A stretch of DNA of 64,000 nt from Halomonas sp. SpR1 (GCF_031010175.1 NZ_JAUAMB010000004.1:149874-213873), one strand, 5' to 3'; positions 28,918-38,338 are shown, counted from the first letter of the stretch. Numbers and translations: made by a program. Notes: a model not told the origin generated them from the letters alone.

Positions 28918-30324
28918 ATGACACAACAAAGAACGCTAAGCCGCTCATCGTATATTCTGGTGATCTGCTGTATTGCCGCCATCGGCGGTTTCCTGTTCGG
29001 CTTCGACAGTGGCGTGATCAACGGTACCGTCGATGGCCTGCAGACCACTTTTAACTCGGATAGCGCGGGCACGGGGTTCAATGTCGCCTCCATGCTGCTG
29101 GGCTGCGCGATTGGGGCCTTCTTTGCCGGTCGCCTGGCGGATCGCTTTGGCCGCCGCACGCTGCTGATCGTGGCCGCGGTGTTTTTTCTGATTAGTGCCT
29201 GGGGGTCAGGCGTTGCCGGTAGTTCGATGGAGTTTGTGGTGTACCGCATTCTCGGTGGCCTTGCCGTCGGCGCCGCCAGCGTGATGACACCGGCTTATAT
29301 CAGTGAAGTCGCGCCATCGGCCTATCGTGGGCGTTTGGCCACTATCCAGCAGGTAGCGATTATCTCTGGTTTGTTTTTTGCCTTTCTTAGCAACTATGTC
29401 TTGGCTTATGTCGCGGGTTCGGCAACCACCGAGCTATGGTTTGGTTTCGCAACCTGGCGCTGGATGTTCTGGATTGAGCTGATACCGGCTGCCGTTTTTC
29501 TGGTGGCATTGCTGTTTATTCCGGAAAGCCCGCGTTACCTGATCAGTACCGGTAAGCAGGGCGAAGCCCGCCGGGTGCTGGGGTTAGTGATGCCTGAACG
29601 GGATGTCAGCACTAAAATTGATGAAATTAACACCACCCTGGATCAAGACCACAAGCCACGGTTGAGCGATGTGATTAACCGCACCACCGGCAAGATGCAC
29701 GCTATCGTCTGGGTGGGGATTGGTTTGGCGGTTTTCCAGCAGTTGGTGGGCATTAATGTCGTCTTCTACTACGGCGCGGTGCTATGGCAGTCAGTCGGTT
29801 TCTCCGAAGGCGATGCGCTGCTGATCAATGTGATCTCTGGTGCCGTGAGTATCGGCGCCTGCCTGCTGGCCATTGCGCTGATCGACAAAATTGGCCGCAA
29901 ACCGCTGCTTTGGGGTGGTTCTGTGGGCATGGCGGCGACACTGGCGTGTCTCTCCTATGCGTTCTCTACGGCCTCGATGGTGGATGGCAGCCTACAGCTA
30001 TCCAGTGACATGGGCGTATTTGCGCTGCTGTGCGCCAACCTCTATGTGCTGTTCTTCAACGCCTCTTGGGGGCCGGTGATGTGGGTCATGCTGGGCGAGA
30101 TGTTCCCCAATCAGATGCGTGGTTCGGGGCTGGCGATAGCAGGGCTTTTCCAGTGGCTGGCCAACTTCGGTATTACCATGACGTTTCCTATCATGCTGGC
30201 TTCTATCGGGTTGTTCGGTGCCTATGGCTTCTATGCGATCAGTGCCGTTGCCTCGGTCTTCTTCGTTATTTACTTCGTCAAAGAGACGCGCGGTAAAGAG
30301 CTGGAAGAGATGGCCTACGAGTAA
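28918..30324 (+). CDS. Sugar:H+ symporter of the major facilitator superfamily (AraE/XylE type)
   Basis: The 468-residue carrier has twelve hydrophobic segments and sugar-porter signatures: FGFDSGVINGT in segment 1, GRLADRFGRRT after segment 2, PESPRYL in the middle loop, QQLVGIN in segment 7, and KETRGKELEE at the C-terminus. CAAGGAG precedes the ATG. It should import a free pentose (arabinose or xylose) with a proton. It is the last gene of the sugar block. Confidence 0.92.
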   Translation: MTQQRTLSRSSYILVICCIAAIGGFLFGFDSGVINGTVDGLQTTFNSDSAGTGFNVASMLLGCAIGAFFAGRLADRFGRRTLLIVAAVFFLISAWGSGVAGSSMEFVVYRILGGLAVGAASVMTPAYISEVAPSAYRGRLATIQQVAIISGLFFAFLSNYVLAYVAGSATTELWFGFATWRWMFWIELIPAAVFLVALLFIPESPRYLISTGKQGEARRVLGLVMPERDVSTKIDEINTTLDQDHKPRLSDVINRTTGKMHAIVWVGIGLAVFQQLVGINVVFYYGAVLWQSVGFSEGDALLINVISGAVSIGACLLAIALIDKIGRKPLLWGGSVGMAATLACLSYAFSTASMVDGSLQLSSDMGVFALLCANLYVLFFNASWGPVMWVMLGEMFPNQMRGSGLAIAGLFQWLANFGITMTFPIMLASIGLFGAYGFYAISAVASVFFVIYFVKETRGKELEEMAYE

Positions 30325-30483
30325 TCCTTCTAGATTGCCCCGATTGCCTGATCAAACGGGGATCATGTGCCTATTTTAAACAGCATAAGGCTAGTTTTTA
30401 TTAATAAAAACAAAAGGTTGGCATCGGTTTTAAACATATAAACGATTGTTTAATAGTGATTTTTATTTACGTTGGTCGAAAAG

Positions 30484-30499
30484 TGGCACGCTCGCTGCA
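30484..30499 (+). promoter_or_regulatory. Sigma-54 promoter of the acidic-protein gene
   Basis: TGGCACG, four bases, then CTGCA: the -24 GG and -12 GC are separated by exactly ten bases, as sigma-54 (RpoN) requires, with one mismatch in the -12 box (consensus TTGCA). It lies 119 bases before the ATG at 30618. Upstream AT-rich sequence could hold activator and IHF sites, but none could be assigned. Confidence 0.7.
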
Positions 30500-30617
30500 G
30501 TATTAGTGGTGAGAGCGGATGGTAGGAAGACCTTACCCTCTCAACACTAAAACTAAGGTGCGATGCTCGTAAGCAAGTGCCGAAGTTTAAGCAGTAAAGC
30601 CATACAGGAGCAGTATC

Positions 30618-30917
30618 ATGATGAAGATGGATTATCTCAAGAAGCTTGGCATCCTAGGCGTATCGTTTGGTCTGATGGCCAGCCCGCTAGCCTTCGCTGA
30701 AATGGAAGGTAGTGACGAAGAGAAAGAGCCTACCCCGCAAGAAGAGCCGATGCAGGAAGGTGAAGGCACGTACAATAGCTACGATACTGAGCAAGACAAA
30801 GGCCAGGACGCAGGTACTGAGTACGAAGAGGAAGAGGAAGAATTCACTTACGAAGAAGAGGAAGAGGAGCAAGAAGTCCCCGCCACTGACGAAGAGGAGG
30901 ATGACTCCGGGTGGTAA
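30618..30917 (+). CDS. Hyperacidic small secreted protein
   Basis: The 99-residue precursor has a clear signal peptide (basic start, hydrophobic core, cleavage after SPLAFA, residue 27). The mature 72 residues contain about 34 Asp/Glu and only two Lys, with two runs of six Glu. AGGAG at 30606-30610 sets the ATG at 30618. It has no enzyme motif; such low-complexity acidic proteins may bind cations such as Ca2+ or stay soluble in high salt. I do not recognise a named family. It stands alone with its own sigma-54-like promoter and terminator. Confidence 0.85.
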   Translation: MMKMDYLKKLGILGVSFGLMASPLAFAEMEGSDEEKEPTPQEEPMQEGEGTYNSYDTEQDKGQDAGTEYEEEEEEFTYEEEEEEQEVPATDEEEDDSGW

Positions 30918-30966
30918 TTGCAACCTTTAAGGAATGACTTTTCTCGGGCTCAAGGATGAGCCAATG

Positions 30967-30999
30967 GATGCCCCGCCAACTGAACTGCGGGGCATCTTT
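30967..30999 (+). terminator. Terminator of the acidic-protein gene
   Basis: A 10-bp perfect stem (GATGCCCCGC with GCGGGGCATC) around a 10-nt loop, followed by three T. Confidence 0.75.
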
Positions 31000-31108
31000 G
31001 TGTGTGGCCGTTAACACTGTCAACCCAAGCGGGCGATATCATTTCACGCTAAAGTGTTAAGCACCTTTATGCTTAACCATTGACTACGGTGCCCACAAGG
31101 ATGTCTTG

Positions 31109-32233
31109 ATGCCCCTGAACTGGATGCCCTTAAAATGGACAGAAAAGCCCCAACTGCCCAAGGCCGAAGGCCGCATAGAGGCGATTGACTTAGCCCGTGG
31201 CCTAGCCATTGGCTTGATGATCATAAGCCATGCGGTCAGTGGGTTGGTGGGTATTCGCAACGTCCCTGACTGGGGCATGGTGCCGATCCATTTTTTGACC
31301 AAATTCTCCTCTTCGCTGTTTATCCTGGTGTTTGGCATTGCGCTAGCGGTGGCGTTTCTTTCCCATACCCAAAGCGATGACTGGCCGAAACGCCGTTTAA
31401 AGCTCTGGCTGCGCGCCGTAGAAGTGTGGTTCTGGTACAAAGCGCTGCTTGTTATTGAAATGTTGCCGTTCTATTCGCCCAGCGAAATTGTCGATGCCTT
31501 GCTCTATGGCCGTTTCGCAATTTGGGTAGAGATCTTAGGCTTCTACGCCATTGCGCTGTTATGGGTGCCGCTGATTTTGCCGCTGTGGGCGCGGGCACCG
31601 CTATGGAGTCGGCTAACCACGATTGGCGTGTTAATCGCGCTGACCGTCTGGCTGCAAAGCCTCACCTTCGGCGACAACGATATTCTGAAGGCACTACTGG
31701 TGGATCACGAAGACCACTATACCTGGGGGCAGATAAGCCGCGCACCCATGATTCTAGTGGGCCTTTTGATCGGTGAAGCCTTGCTACGCTGCTACTTTGA
31801 GCCCGCTATGCGGCGGCGGCTGGTGTTGACCCTACTAGGGCTGGGTGCACTAATGGTCGCCGGATTTTATGGCTTGGCGTTTGCCAGTGGTGATGTGCAT
31901 GCGGCGATGCTGGCGGTGGCGAAAAATGTTGGCAAACACCCGCCAGGGCTAGAATTTATGCTGTTTAGTCTGGGTGGCGCGCTGGTGCTATTAGCCGCCG
32001 CGCTTGCTGGCGGCGCCAAAGCGGCAAAGGCTTTAATGCCGCTGACGCTTGTCGGCTCTAACGCCCTCATGGCGTTTATCTTCCATATTGTGATGATCTT
32101 CTTAGTGCTGCGCTTTCTATGGGAAGGCGAGGGAATGTACACCTATCCACAGGCACTTGGCGTGGGCGGGCTGTTGATACTAGGTGCCGCGGCGTGGATT
32201 TGGTTAACACGTTGGATAGCCCAGCACCGTTAA
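31109..32233 (+). CDS. DUF1624/HGSNAT-like multi-pass membrane protein
   Basis: The 374-residue protein has about nine or ten hydrophobic segments and starts with RIEAIDLARGLAIGLMIISH, the conserved opening of the heparan-alpha-glucosaminide N-acetyltransferase-like (DUF1624) family, where an Asp-x-x-Arg-Gly and a His in the first segments recur. These proteins are thought to move acyl groups across the membrane, but no activity can be assigned here. ATG 31109 has AAGGA 7 nt upstream; a TTG lies directly before it. The serine-hydrolase gene follows after 30 bases and may be cotranscribed. Confidence 0.78.
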   Translation: MPLNWMPLKWTEKPQLPKAEGRIEAIDLARGLAIGLMIISHAVSGLVGIRNVPDWGMVPIHFLTKFSSSLFILVFGIALAVAFLSHTQSDDWPKRRLKLWLRAVEVWFWYKALLVIEMLPFYSPSEIVDALLYGRFAIWVEILGFYAIALLWVPLILPLWARAPLWSRLTTIGVLIALTVWLQSLTFGDNDILKALLVDHEDHYTWGQISRAPMILVGLLIGEALLRCYFEPAMRRRLVLTLLGLGALMVAGFYGLAFASGDVHAAMLAVAKNVGKHPPGLEFMLFSLGGALVLLAAALAGGAKAAKALMPLTLVGSNALMAFIFHIVMIFLVLRFLWEGEGMYTYPQALGVGGLLILGAAAWIWLTRWIAQHR

Positions 32234-32263
32234 ACACGATCCATCATTTAGGGAGTTTACGAT

Positions 32264-33394
32264 TTGCGACACTGGATACATTGCGGACTGGTAGCCGTAG
32301 CACTTCTCATGGCGCTACCTGCACATGCAGATGAGTACGAAACCAATTGGTACTATGAGGTAGATAAACAGAGTGCTTGGCAGGGCGATTTAACCGCGCG
32401 CTTGCAGGCCATCGAAGAAGTGTTTGCGGGTCAACTGGGTGTTTATGTGCAAAACCTCGCCAGTGGCGAAGCCTACTCCTGGCGTGCCGACGACCCTTGG
32501 TACTTAGCCTCGCTGATTAAAATACCGGTGGCGGCACAACTGCTTGCCGAGCGTCAGGCCGGCACGCTCTCTCTGGATGAGCGGTTAACGCTTGCGCGGA
32601 GTGACTTTGTCGATGGTGCAGGGCCTACCAACTGGCACGACCCCGGCACGCCTATCTCTATTCGCTATTTAATGGAGCAGATGCTTACCGTCAGCGATAA
32701 CACCGCCACCGATATGCTGATTGATCGCCTGGGGCTTAAAGCGGTAAACCAACGTGCCCGTACCATGATAGCGGCAAGCGGCGGTAATCCTGATGAGATT
32801 GGCCCTATCTCTAAACTGGTCGGTGTACGCCAGGGGGTTTACGGCGAGCTGCACCCGGATGCGCGCGGGCTTGGCGGAATGGATTTTATCGCCCTGCGCC
32901 AGCACCCGGTGAGCCAACGCGGGCAGGCGTTAGCCCGGGTGCTAGGTGTCAGCACGGGGTCTTTCACGCAGCCGGATTACGACCACGCTTTTGATGCTTA
33001 CCAAGCCACTGGTGAGAACGTTGGCACCTTAAGCGCTTTTGGCGACCTATTGGCTAGCTTGCATACTGTTCAACAGCGACCCGGTATGGATGATGTAAAT
33101 GCCGAGCAGCGGCAAATACTGCTGGACGTAATGCGGCGAACCAGTTCCGGCAAACAGCGTCTTAAGGCGGGCATGGGCGAGGGAATAAGTTTCGCCCACA
33201 AAACAGGCACTCAGCAGCGGCGTAGTTGCGATGCCGGTATTGCGGAGCGCACTAATATGGAGGCCCCAACCGAGGGGCCGTGGGTGATTGCGACCTGTGC
33301 CCGTGGGCCGCTGGCCGTTAGTGCCCACGAGCGTGCCTTGTCCAGCGTAGGTGAAGCGTTGCGTTATAGCGGAGCCCTGGGTAAGCCGTGGTAA
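32264..33394 (+). CDS. Periplasmic serine hydrolase of the class A beta-lactamase fold
   Basis: The 376-residue precursor has a signal peptide ending LPAHA and all three penicillin-recognising motifs: Ser83-x-x-Lys86 (SLIK), Ser144-Asp-Asn (SDN) and Lys313-Thr-Gly (KTG). No ExxLN segment with the deacylating Glu of true class A enzymes is seen, so it may be a DD-peptidase-like or related hydrolase rather than a resistance enzyme. The start is a TTG at 32264, supported by GGGAG at 32251-32255 with an 8-nt spacer and by the good signal peptide that begins there. Two Cys late in the protein could form a disulfide. Confidence 0.83.
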   Translation: MRHWIHCGLVAVALLMALPAHADEYETNWYYEVDKQSAWQGDLTARLQAIEEVFAGQLGVYVQNLASGEAYSWRADDPWYLASLIKIPVAAQLLAERQAGTLSLDERLTLARSDFVDGAGPTNWHDPGTPISIRYLMEQMLTVSDNTATDMLIDRLGLKAVNQRARTMIAASGGNPDEIGPISKLVGVRQGVYGELHPDARGLGGMDFIALRQHPVSQRGQALARVLGVSTGSFTQPDYDHAFDAYQATGENVGTLSAFGDLLASLHTVQQRPGMDDVNAEQRQILLDVMRRTSSGKQRLKAGMGEGISFAHKTGTQQRRSCDAGIAERTNMEAPTEGPWVIATCARGPLAVSAHERALSSVGEALRYSGALGKPW

Positions 33395-33443
33395 ACTAAC
33401 GCTCCGAATGTCCCCTCAGAACATAATTAGTTAGGAGTAACCT

Positions 33444-33722
33444 ATGACACGCGCCAGCGCCCGCCATATTTTAGTCAGCAGTGAAGAGCAGTGCCTAGCA
33501 CTGAAAGAAGAGATCCAAAACGGCCGTGACTTTGCGGAAGTCGCCAAAGAGCACTCCAGCTGCCCCTCCAGCCGTCAAGGCGGTGACCTGGGTAGCTTTG
33601 GCCCCGGCCAAATGGTGCCCGAGTTCGATAAAGTCGTTTTCAGCGGTGAAGTAGGCCAGGTACACGGCCCGGTAAAAACCCAGTTTGGCTATCACCTGCT
33701 GGAAATTACCGAACGCACTTAA
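33444..33722 (+). CDS. ppiC: Parvulin-type peptidyl-prolyl isomerase
   Basis: The 92-residue protein is a single PpiC domain: ARHILVSSEEQ at the start, FAEVAKEHSSCPSSRQGGDLGSFGPGQMVPEF in the centre and GYHLLEITER at the end, which together carry the active-site residues of small parvulins. It has no signal peptide and so should act in the cytoplasm. TAGGAG lies upstream of the ATG. Confidence 0.95.
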   Translation: MTRASARHILVSSEEQCLALKEEIQNGRDFAEVAKEHSSCPSSRQGGDLGSFGPGQMVPEFDKVVFSGEVGQVHGPVKTQFGYHLLEITERT

Positions 33723-33801
33723 CGTTTCCACCAACCGTGTTCTAACCGACCGCTCTTAATTCTGCCTAAAAGGCCGTCAAGCGCCGCGAGCATAGTACTG
33801 T

Positions 33802-33826
33802 CAATAGTATTGCGACAATAGTATTG
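33802..33826. promoter_or_regulatory. Two tandem 11-bp palindromes upstream of an ABC operon
   Basis: CAATAGTATTG occurs at 33802-33812 and 33816-33826; each copy is a 5-1-5 palindrome, and a weaker relative (CATAGTACTG) precedes them. Fourteen-base spacing between copies and the position 33 bases before a TTG start suggest a repressor site for the YadGH-like operon. Confidence 0.5.
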
Positions 33827-33858
33827 AAACTATCCCGTCGCGGCGTGAGGAGTACGCC

Positions 33859-34800
33859 TTGAACGACCCGATTATTACCATTAACGGCCTGAATAAAACC
33901 TACGAGGGTGGCTTTCAGGCGTTGACCCATATTGATTTAACCATTCAACGCGGCGAAATATTTGCCCTGCTTGGCCCCAATGGGGCGGGCAAAACGACCC
34001 TCATCAGCGTGGTTTGCGGCTTGGTCAATCCCACTGCGGGGCATGTGCTGGTCGATGGTTTCGACAATATCTCCCACTACCGCCAGGCCCGGGAGCTTAT
34101 TGGGTTAGTCCCCCAAGAACTAACCAACGAAGCATTTGAAACCGTCTGGAACACCGTTAGTTTCAGCCGTGGCCTGTTTGGCAAAGCCCCTAACCCCGCG
34201 CATATCGAAAAAGTGCTCAAGTCGCTAACTCTTTGGGATAAGCGCAACAACCGCTTGATGACACTTTCGGGCGGCATGAAGCGTCGCGTGCTGATCGCCA
34301 AAGCGCTCTCTCACGAACCGCGCATTCTGTTTCTTGATGAGCCCACCGCTGGGGTTGATGTAGAACTGCGCCGCGAGATGTGGGAGGTAGTGCGTCAGCT
34401 GCGCGATAACGGCGTCACCATTATCTTGACCACCCACTACATCGAAGAAGCCGAAGAGATGGCTGATCGCATCGGCGTGATCAATGGTGGTGAGCTGGTG
34501 CTGGTGGAAGAGAAAGCCGCCCTGATGAGTAAGCTGGGCAGCAAACAGCTGACGCTTAACCTACACAGTCCGTTAACCGAGATGCCCGCCAGCCTGAAAC
34601 GCTTTGAGCTTAGCCTGGCAGCGGAAGGGTATGAACTGATTTATACCTACGACGGCAGCCAGGAGGAAGACGGCCACGCGATTTCAGAACTGTTAACCGC
34701 CCTAGAGCGAGAAGACATCACCTTTAAAGACCTGAATACCCGGCAGAGTTCGCTTGAAGATATTTTCGTCGACCTGGTTAACCCTAAGGAGCGTGCATGA
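33859..34800 (+). CDS. yadG: ABC exporter ATPase, YadG-like
   Basis: This 313-residue ATPase has Walker A (GPNGAGKTT), signature [15 protein letters not shown], Walker B ending [12 protein letters not shown] and a switch His in [14 protein letters not shown]. It belongs to the drug/polysaccharide (ABC-2 partner) type. The start is a TTG at 33859, supported by GAGGAG at 33847-33852. It overlaps the permease gene by four bases. The substrate of YadGH is not established. Confidence 0.9.
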   Translation: MNDPIITINGLNKTYEGGFQALTHIDLTIQRGEIFALLGPNGAGKTTLISVVCGLVNPTAGHVLVDGFDNISHYRQARELIGLVPQELTNEAFETVWNTVSFSRGLFGKAPNPAHIEKVLKSLTLWDKRNNRLMTLSGGMKRRVLIAKALSHEPRILFLDEPTAGVDVELRREMWEVVRQLRDNGVTIILTTHYIEEAEEMADRIGVINGGELVLVEEKAALMSKLGSKQLTLNLHSPLTEMPASLKRFELSLAAEGYELIYTYDGSQEEDGHAISELLTALEREDITFKDLNTRQSSLEDIFVDLVNPKERA

Positions 34801-35558
34801 ACCTTCACCCTGTTCGCGCTATCTACATGGCGGAAATGGCCCGCACGCGCCGCACGTTGCTGCAAAGCATAGTTTCGCCGGTGATCTCCACATCGCTCTA
34901 CTTTGTGGTGTTTGGTGCCGCCATCGGCTCACGCATCAGTGAGGTCAACGGGGTCAGCTATGGGGCCTTTATCGTGCCTGGGCTGATTATGTTGATGCTG
35001 TTGACCCAAAGCGTCTCGAACGCTTCCTTCGGCATCTTTTTTCCCAAGTTCTCCGGCAGTATTTACGAGCTGCTTTCGGCGCCCATCTCGCATTTAGAGA
35101 TTGTCATTGGCTATGTAGGCGCAGCGGCCTCGAAATCGATTCTGCTGGGGGTGATTATTTTGGCGACCTCGGGCTTGTTTGTTCCGCTGGAAATCGCCCA
35201 CCCGTTTTGGATGCTGTTCTTTCTGGTGCTGACGGCCGTCACCTTCAGCCTGCTGGGTTTTATCATCGGTATTTGGGCCGATGGCTTTGACCGACTACAG
35301 CTGGTGCCACTGTTAGTGATTACCCCGCTGACCTTTTTAGGCGGCAGCTTCTACTCCATTGATATGCTGCCGCCGTTTTGGCAAACCATTACCCTGGCAA
35401 ACCCCGTGGTGTATCTGGTGAGTGGCTTTCGCTGGAGCTTTTACGGCATCAGCGATGTTAGCCTTGCTGCTAGCGTGTGCATGATTGCACTATTTCTCGT
35501 TGCTTGCCTGGGTACTATCGGCTGGATTTTCCGTACCGGTTATCGCCTAAAACCCTGA
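34797..35558 (+). CDS. yadH: ABC-2 type exporter permease, YadH-like
   Basis: The 253-residue inner-membrane protein has six hydrophobic segments and the ABC-2 permease pattern ([14 protein letters not shown] at the start, [20 protein letters not shown] near residue 175). It begins in an ATGA overlap with the ATPase gene, so the two make one complex. No other partner gene follows. Confidence 0.9.
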   Translation: MNLHPVRAIYMAEMARTRRTLLQSIVSPVISTSLYFVVFGAAIGSRISEVNGVSYGAFIVPGLIMLMLLTQSVSNASFGIFFPKFSGSIYELLSAPISHLEIVIGYVGAAASKSILLGVIILATSGLFVPLEIAHPFWMLFFLVLTAVTFSLLGFIIGIWADGFDRLQLVPLLVITPLTFLGGSFYSIDMLPPFWQTITLANPVVYLVSGFRWSFYGISDVSLAASVCMIALFLVACLGTIGWIFRTGYRLKP

Positions 35559-35583
35559 TTGCCATCCAGCTTGCTATTCACCC

Positions 35584-35604
35584 CTCACTCCTCACTCCTC
35601 ACTC
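35584..35604 (+). repeat. Heptamer tandem repeat
   Basis: Three perfect copies of CTCACTC between the YadH-like gene and yejK. Confidence 0.85.
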
Positions 35605-35631
35605 TTCACCATGGAGCGCTAGTAAACCCTT

Positions 35632-36645
35632 ATGCCGCTACTGCAAAGTATTGTGCACCGCCTCGATCCGACGCTTGACGGTGAGCGCTTAACCCTAACC
35701 GCTGCCCCCCAGGCAGAACAGGCTAATGCCAGCGACGACTCGGTAATGGCGAGCCTAGTGGGGGCGCTCAACGACACCTACAACACCAAGCCCAAAGGCT
35801 GGGGGCGCTTTGCCGAAGAGGGCGAGCAGGCAGGGCCGCTGGCCATGTGGCTGCGTGACTATCTTGCCGGTGAGCAGAGCTTTGCCGAGCTTTCGGTTGC
35901 GCTGGCCGAACGGCTCGCCAAACAGCTTCAAGAGCAGCTGTCAGTGAGTGGTTACTTAGTGATCAGCCACCAGCGCCAGGGCGATACCGAAACGCTGCTG
36001 ATGGCATTGGTGCACCAGCGTGAAGGGATCGGCATTAACGATGAGCACCACGCCGTGCCTGCTGCCCAGCTTAATACCAGCCAGCTTACTCTGGCGGCGC
36101 GGATTAACCTCACCCAGTGGCAAAGCGATGCGCCGAATGCGCAGTACGTTTCATTTCTCAAAGATCGCGGCGGTAAAAAACTCGCCGAGGGCTTGGTCGC
36201 GCTGTTGGGAATGGAGGAGGGCGTTGACGCTCCGGCGGAAACCCGCACGCTGCTCAAGGCATTTAGCGACTACGTCGAAAAAGAGGATTATGACGACGAG
36301 GTGAGTCGTGAAAAAACCGACACCCTTGTGGATTACGCTAACGAACAGCTGCGACGTGGCGAGCCCATGACCCTGGAAGAGCTATCCGGATTGGTGGACG
36401 AACAGCAGCCGAAAGCCTTTTACGAGCATATTCGTAACGCTGATTACGGGCTCTCGCCGGAGATTCCTCCGGATAAACGCACCTTAAGCCAGTTCCGCCG
36501 TTTTACCGGGCGCGCCGGTGGCGTTTCCATCAGTTTTGACTCCCACCTGCTGGGCTCCAGCATCGAGTACGATGCCGCCCAGGATCGTCTGATTATCAAG
36601 CAGGTACCCAAGCAGTTAAGAGAGCAGCTCACCAAGAAGGATTGA
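35632..36645 (+). CDS. yejK: Nucleoid-associated protein YejK (NdpA)
   Basis: The 337-residue protein is full length for YejK (about 335) and shows its usual phrases: GRFAEE near residue 60, SGYLVISH, NLTQWQ, YVSFLKDR, and the C-terminal TGRAGGVSISFD. YejK binds the nucleoid and behaves as a spermidine-nucleoid component; its precise role is unknown. The ribosome site upstream of ATG 35632 is poor. Confidence 0.92.
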   Translation: MPLLQSIVHRLDPTLDGERLTLTAAPQAEQANASDDSVMASLVGALNDTYNTKPKGWGRFAEEGEQAGPLAMWLRDYLAGEQSFAELSVALAERLAKQLQEQLSVSGYLVISHQRQGDTETLLMALVHQREGIGINDEHHAVPAAQLNTSQLTLAARINLTQWQSDAPNAQYVSFLKDRGGKKLAEGLVALLGMEEGVDAPAETRTLLKAFSDYVEKEDYDDEVSREKTDTLVDYANEQLRRGEPMTLEELSGLVDEQQPKAFYEHIRNADYGLSPEIPPDKRTLSQFRRFTGRAGGVSISFDSHLLGSSIEYDAAQDRLIIKQVPKQLREQLTKKD

Positions 36646-36681
36646 GTTTACGACAAGGCTCTCTCTAGCCAGGAGAATTCT

Positions 36682-37146
36682 ATGCTGAACGCCATTAGTG
36701 ATTTTTTTCAGCGCGCGCTGGCGCAACCCGAGCAGCGTGAAAATCAAACGTTGACCCTGGAGCTGGCCACCGCGGCGTTGCTGTGTGAAATCGTTCGCGC
36801 CGACTACGACACCACCGACGAAGAGCTTGCCGCCCTGCGTATTATGCTCACCGAGCGCTACCGGCTAAGTGCAAGCGATGTGGAAGAGTTGATGACACTG
36901 GCCCAGGCGGAGGTGGACGAGGCGGTCGACCACTACCAGTTCGTAAGCCTGATTAAAGAGCACTATGATTACGACCAGCGCTGTGAGCTGGTTGCGCAGA
37001 TGTGGCAGTTGGCCTGGGCCGACGGCAATGTCGACCCTCTGGAGGAGCATCGTATTCGCCGCCTGGCGGACTTGCTATATGTTAGCCATAGCGACTTTAT
37101 CCGCACCAAACTGCAAGTAGAGGAGCGCAATAACCACGATGCATAA
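36682..37146 (+). CDS. TerB-like (tellurite-resistance fold) protein
   Basis: The 154-residue cytoplasmic protein is all-helical by appearance with the TerB pattern of two acidic metal-site segments: LLCEIVRADYDTTDEE and MWQLAWADGNVDPLEEHRI. TerB-domain proteins sense metal or stress in several systems, but the rest of a ter operon is absent. CAGGAG precedes the ATG. The end overlaps the ExoD gene by eight bases. Confidence 0.87.
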   Translation: MLNAISDFFQRALAQPEQRENQTLTLELATAALLCEIVRADYDTTDEELAALRIMLTERYRLSASDVEELMTLAQAEVDEAVDHYQFVSLIKEHYDYDQRCELVAQMWQLAWADGNVDPLEEHRIRRLADLLYVSHSDFIRTKLQVEERNNHDA

Positions 37147-37732
37147 CCGCAACGAAGACGCGAGTTTAATGGATTTAATTAGCTCGATAGAGCAGATGGA
37201 GCAGGATGCTTCACGGGTTAGCGTTGATAATGTTGTGCAGGCCGTGGGGCGACGCTCGTTTGGGCCACTGCTACTGGTCGCTGGGTTAATTACGCTGGCA
37301 CCGATCATCGGCGATATACCTGGCATGCCGACGCTGATGGCCGTGCTGGTGCTGCTTGTTTCGGTACAGCTACTGGCGGGATGTGAGTCGTTCTGGTTGC
37401 CTGGATGGTTACTCAAGCGCTCTCTTTCCCGGCAGAAGTTCGACAAGGGCATCAAGTGGATGAAAAAGCCCGCCCGCTGGATAGATGGTTTGCTGCGGGT
37501 ACGCTTACCGTGGCTAACCGGCTATATCGGTATTCGTGTCACTGCGGTTGTTTGCCTGTTAATCGCCCTCGCCATGCCACCGATGGAGTTTATTCCCTTT
37601 TCGGCCAACGGCGCCGGGGTAGCACTTTCCCTGCTTGGCCTTGGCTTGGTCGCTCGCGATGGGGTTGCGCTGCTGCTAGGCTTTGCGCTGTTTGCCGCCA
37701 CGTGCGTTTTAATCGTGATGAACCTGATCTAA
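37139..37732 (+). CDS. exoD: ExoD-family membrane protein
   Basis: The 197-residue protein shows the ExoD pattern: GRRSFGPLLLVAGLITLAPIIGDIPG after a charged N-terminus and several hydrophobic segments after residue 120. ExoD affects exopolysaccharide synthesis in rhizobia, but the mechanism is unknown. ATG 37139 overlaps the upstream gene; AGGAG is 13 nt away, a long spacer, so a later Met (37169) is possible. Confidence 0.85.
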   Translation: MHNRNEDASLMDLISSIEQMEQDASRVSVDNVVQAVGRRSFGPLLLVAGLITLAPIIGDIPGMPTLMAVLVLLVSVQLLAGCESFWLPGWLLKRSLSRQKFDKGIKWMKKPARWIDGLLRVRLPWLTGYIGIRVTAVVCLLIALAMPPMEFIPFSANGAGVALSLLGLGLVARDGVALLLGFALFAATCVLIVMNLI

Positions 37733-37746
37733 AAAGGAACCTTGCC

Positions 37747-38307
37747 ATGCCAGATGCCTCACCGCCCACGCCACCTAAATCACCGCAACAGCAAGGGGCT
37801 TGGGAGCGGCGAATCGAAACAGCGCTGTGGAACTCGCGTTTTTTGGTCATGCTTGCGGTGGTGCCAAGCCTGCTGGGTTCATTGATACTGTTTATTGTTG
37901 GCACCGTGGATATTTTAACCGTCGTGGCCGACGTGTTGCGCTACTACTTGATTGGAGGCACCCCGAATATCCACGAGAGTTTAGTGCCCGACATTATTAT
38001 CGCGGTGGATATCTATCTGATTGCGATCGTACTGCTGATTTTCGGCCTGGGCATCTACCGGCTGTTTGTCTCGAGGATTGATCAAGCCGAAGCGCGTTTC
38101 CCGCATCACCCCTTTAACGTTGCTTCGCTTGACCAGCTAAAAGACAAAATCGCCCGAGTAGTGATTTTGGCGGTGATTATTGAGTTCTTCCGCGCAGTGG
38201 TGGATATCCGCTTTGCCACACCGTTGGAGGCGATCTATTTAGCCATTTCAGTGTTGGCGCTGGCGGCTGCGCTCTATTTGATGAGCCTTGGCCACAAAGG
38301 CGAGTAA
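37747..38307 (+). CDS. yqhA: UPF0114 (YqhA) family membrane protein
   Basis: The 186-residue protein has a Pro-rich start and four hydrophobic segments with RFLVMLAVVPSLLGS, DIYLIAIVLLIFGLGIYRLF and LDQLKDKIARVVILAVIIEFF, typical of the YqhA family of unknown function. The open frame reaches far upstream into exoD; AAGGAA just before 37747 and the family start support the ATG used here. Confidence 0.85.
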   Translation: MPDASPPTPPKSPQQQGAWERRIETALWNSRFLVMLAVVPSLLGSLILFIVGTVDILTVVADVLRYYLIGGTPNIHESLVPDIIIAVDIYLIAIVLLIFGLGIYRLFVSRIDQAEARFPHHPFNVASLDQLKDKIARVVILAVIIEFFRAVVDIRFATPLEAIYLAISVLALAAALYLMSLGHKGE

Positions 38308-38311
38308 GCGT

Positions 38312-38338
38312 TAGCGCAGCCGCGCTCCGGCTGCGCTA
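38312..38338. terminator. Bidirectional hairpin between convergent genes
   Basis: A perfect 10-bp stem (TAGCGCAGCC with GGCTGCGCTA) around GCGCTCC lies between yqhA and the convergent serine-hydrolase gene; its right arm contains the stop codon of the latter. There is no T-run. Confidence 0.6.

Noticed and set aside
32264..33394. True class A beta-lactamase (resistance gene)
   Set aside because: SxxK, SDN and KTG are there, but the Glu-containing ExxLN segment is not found, so only the fold is claimed.
37405..37746. Upstream extension of the UPF0114 frame
   Set aside because: It overlaps exoD in another frame; a ribosome site and the family N-terminus place the start at 37747.
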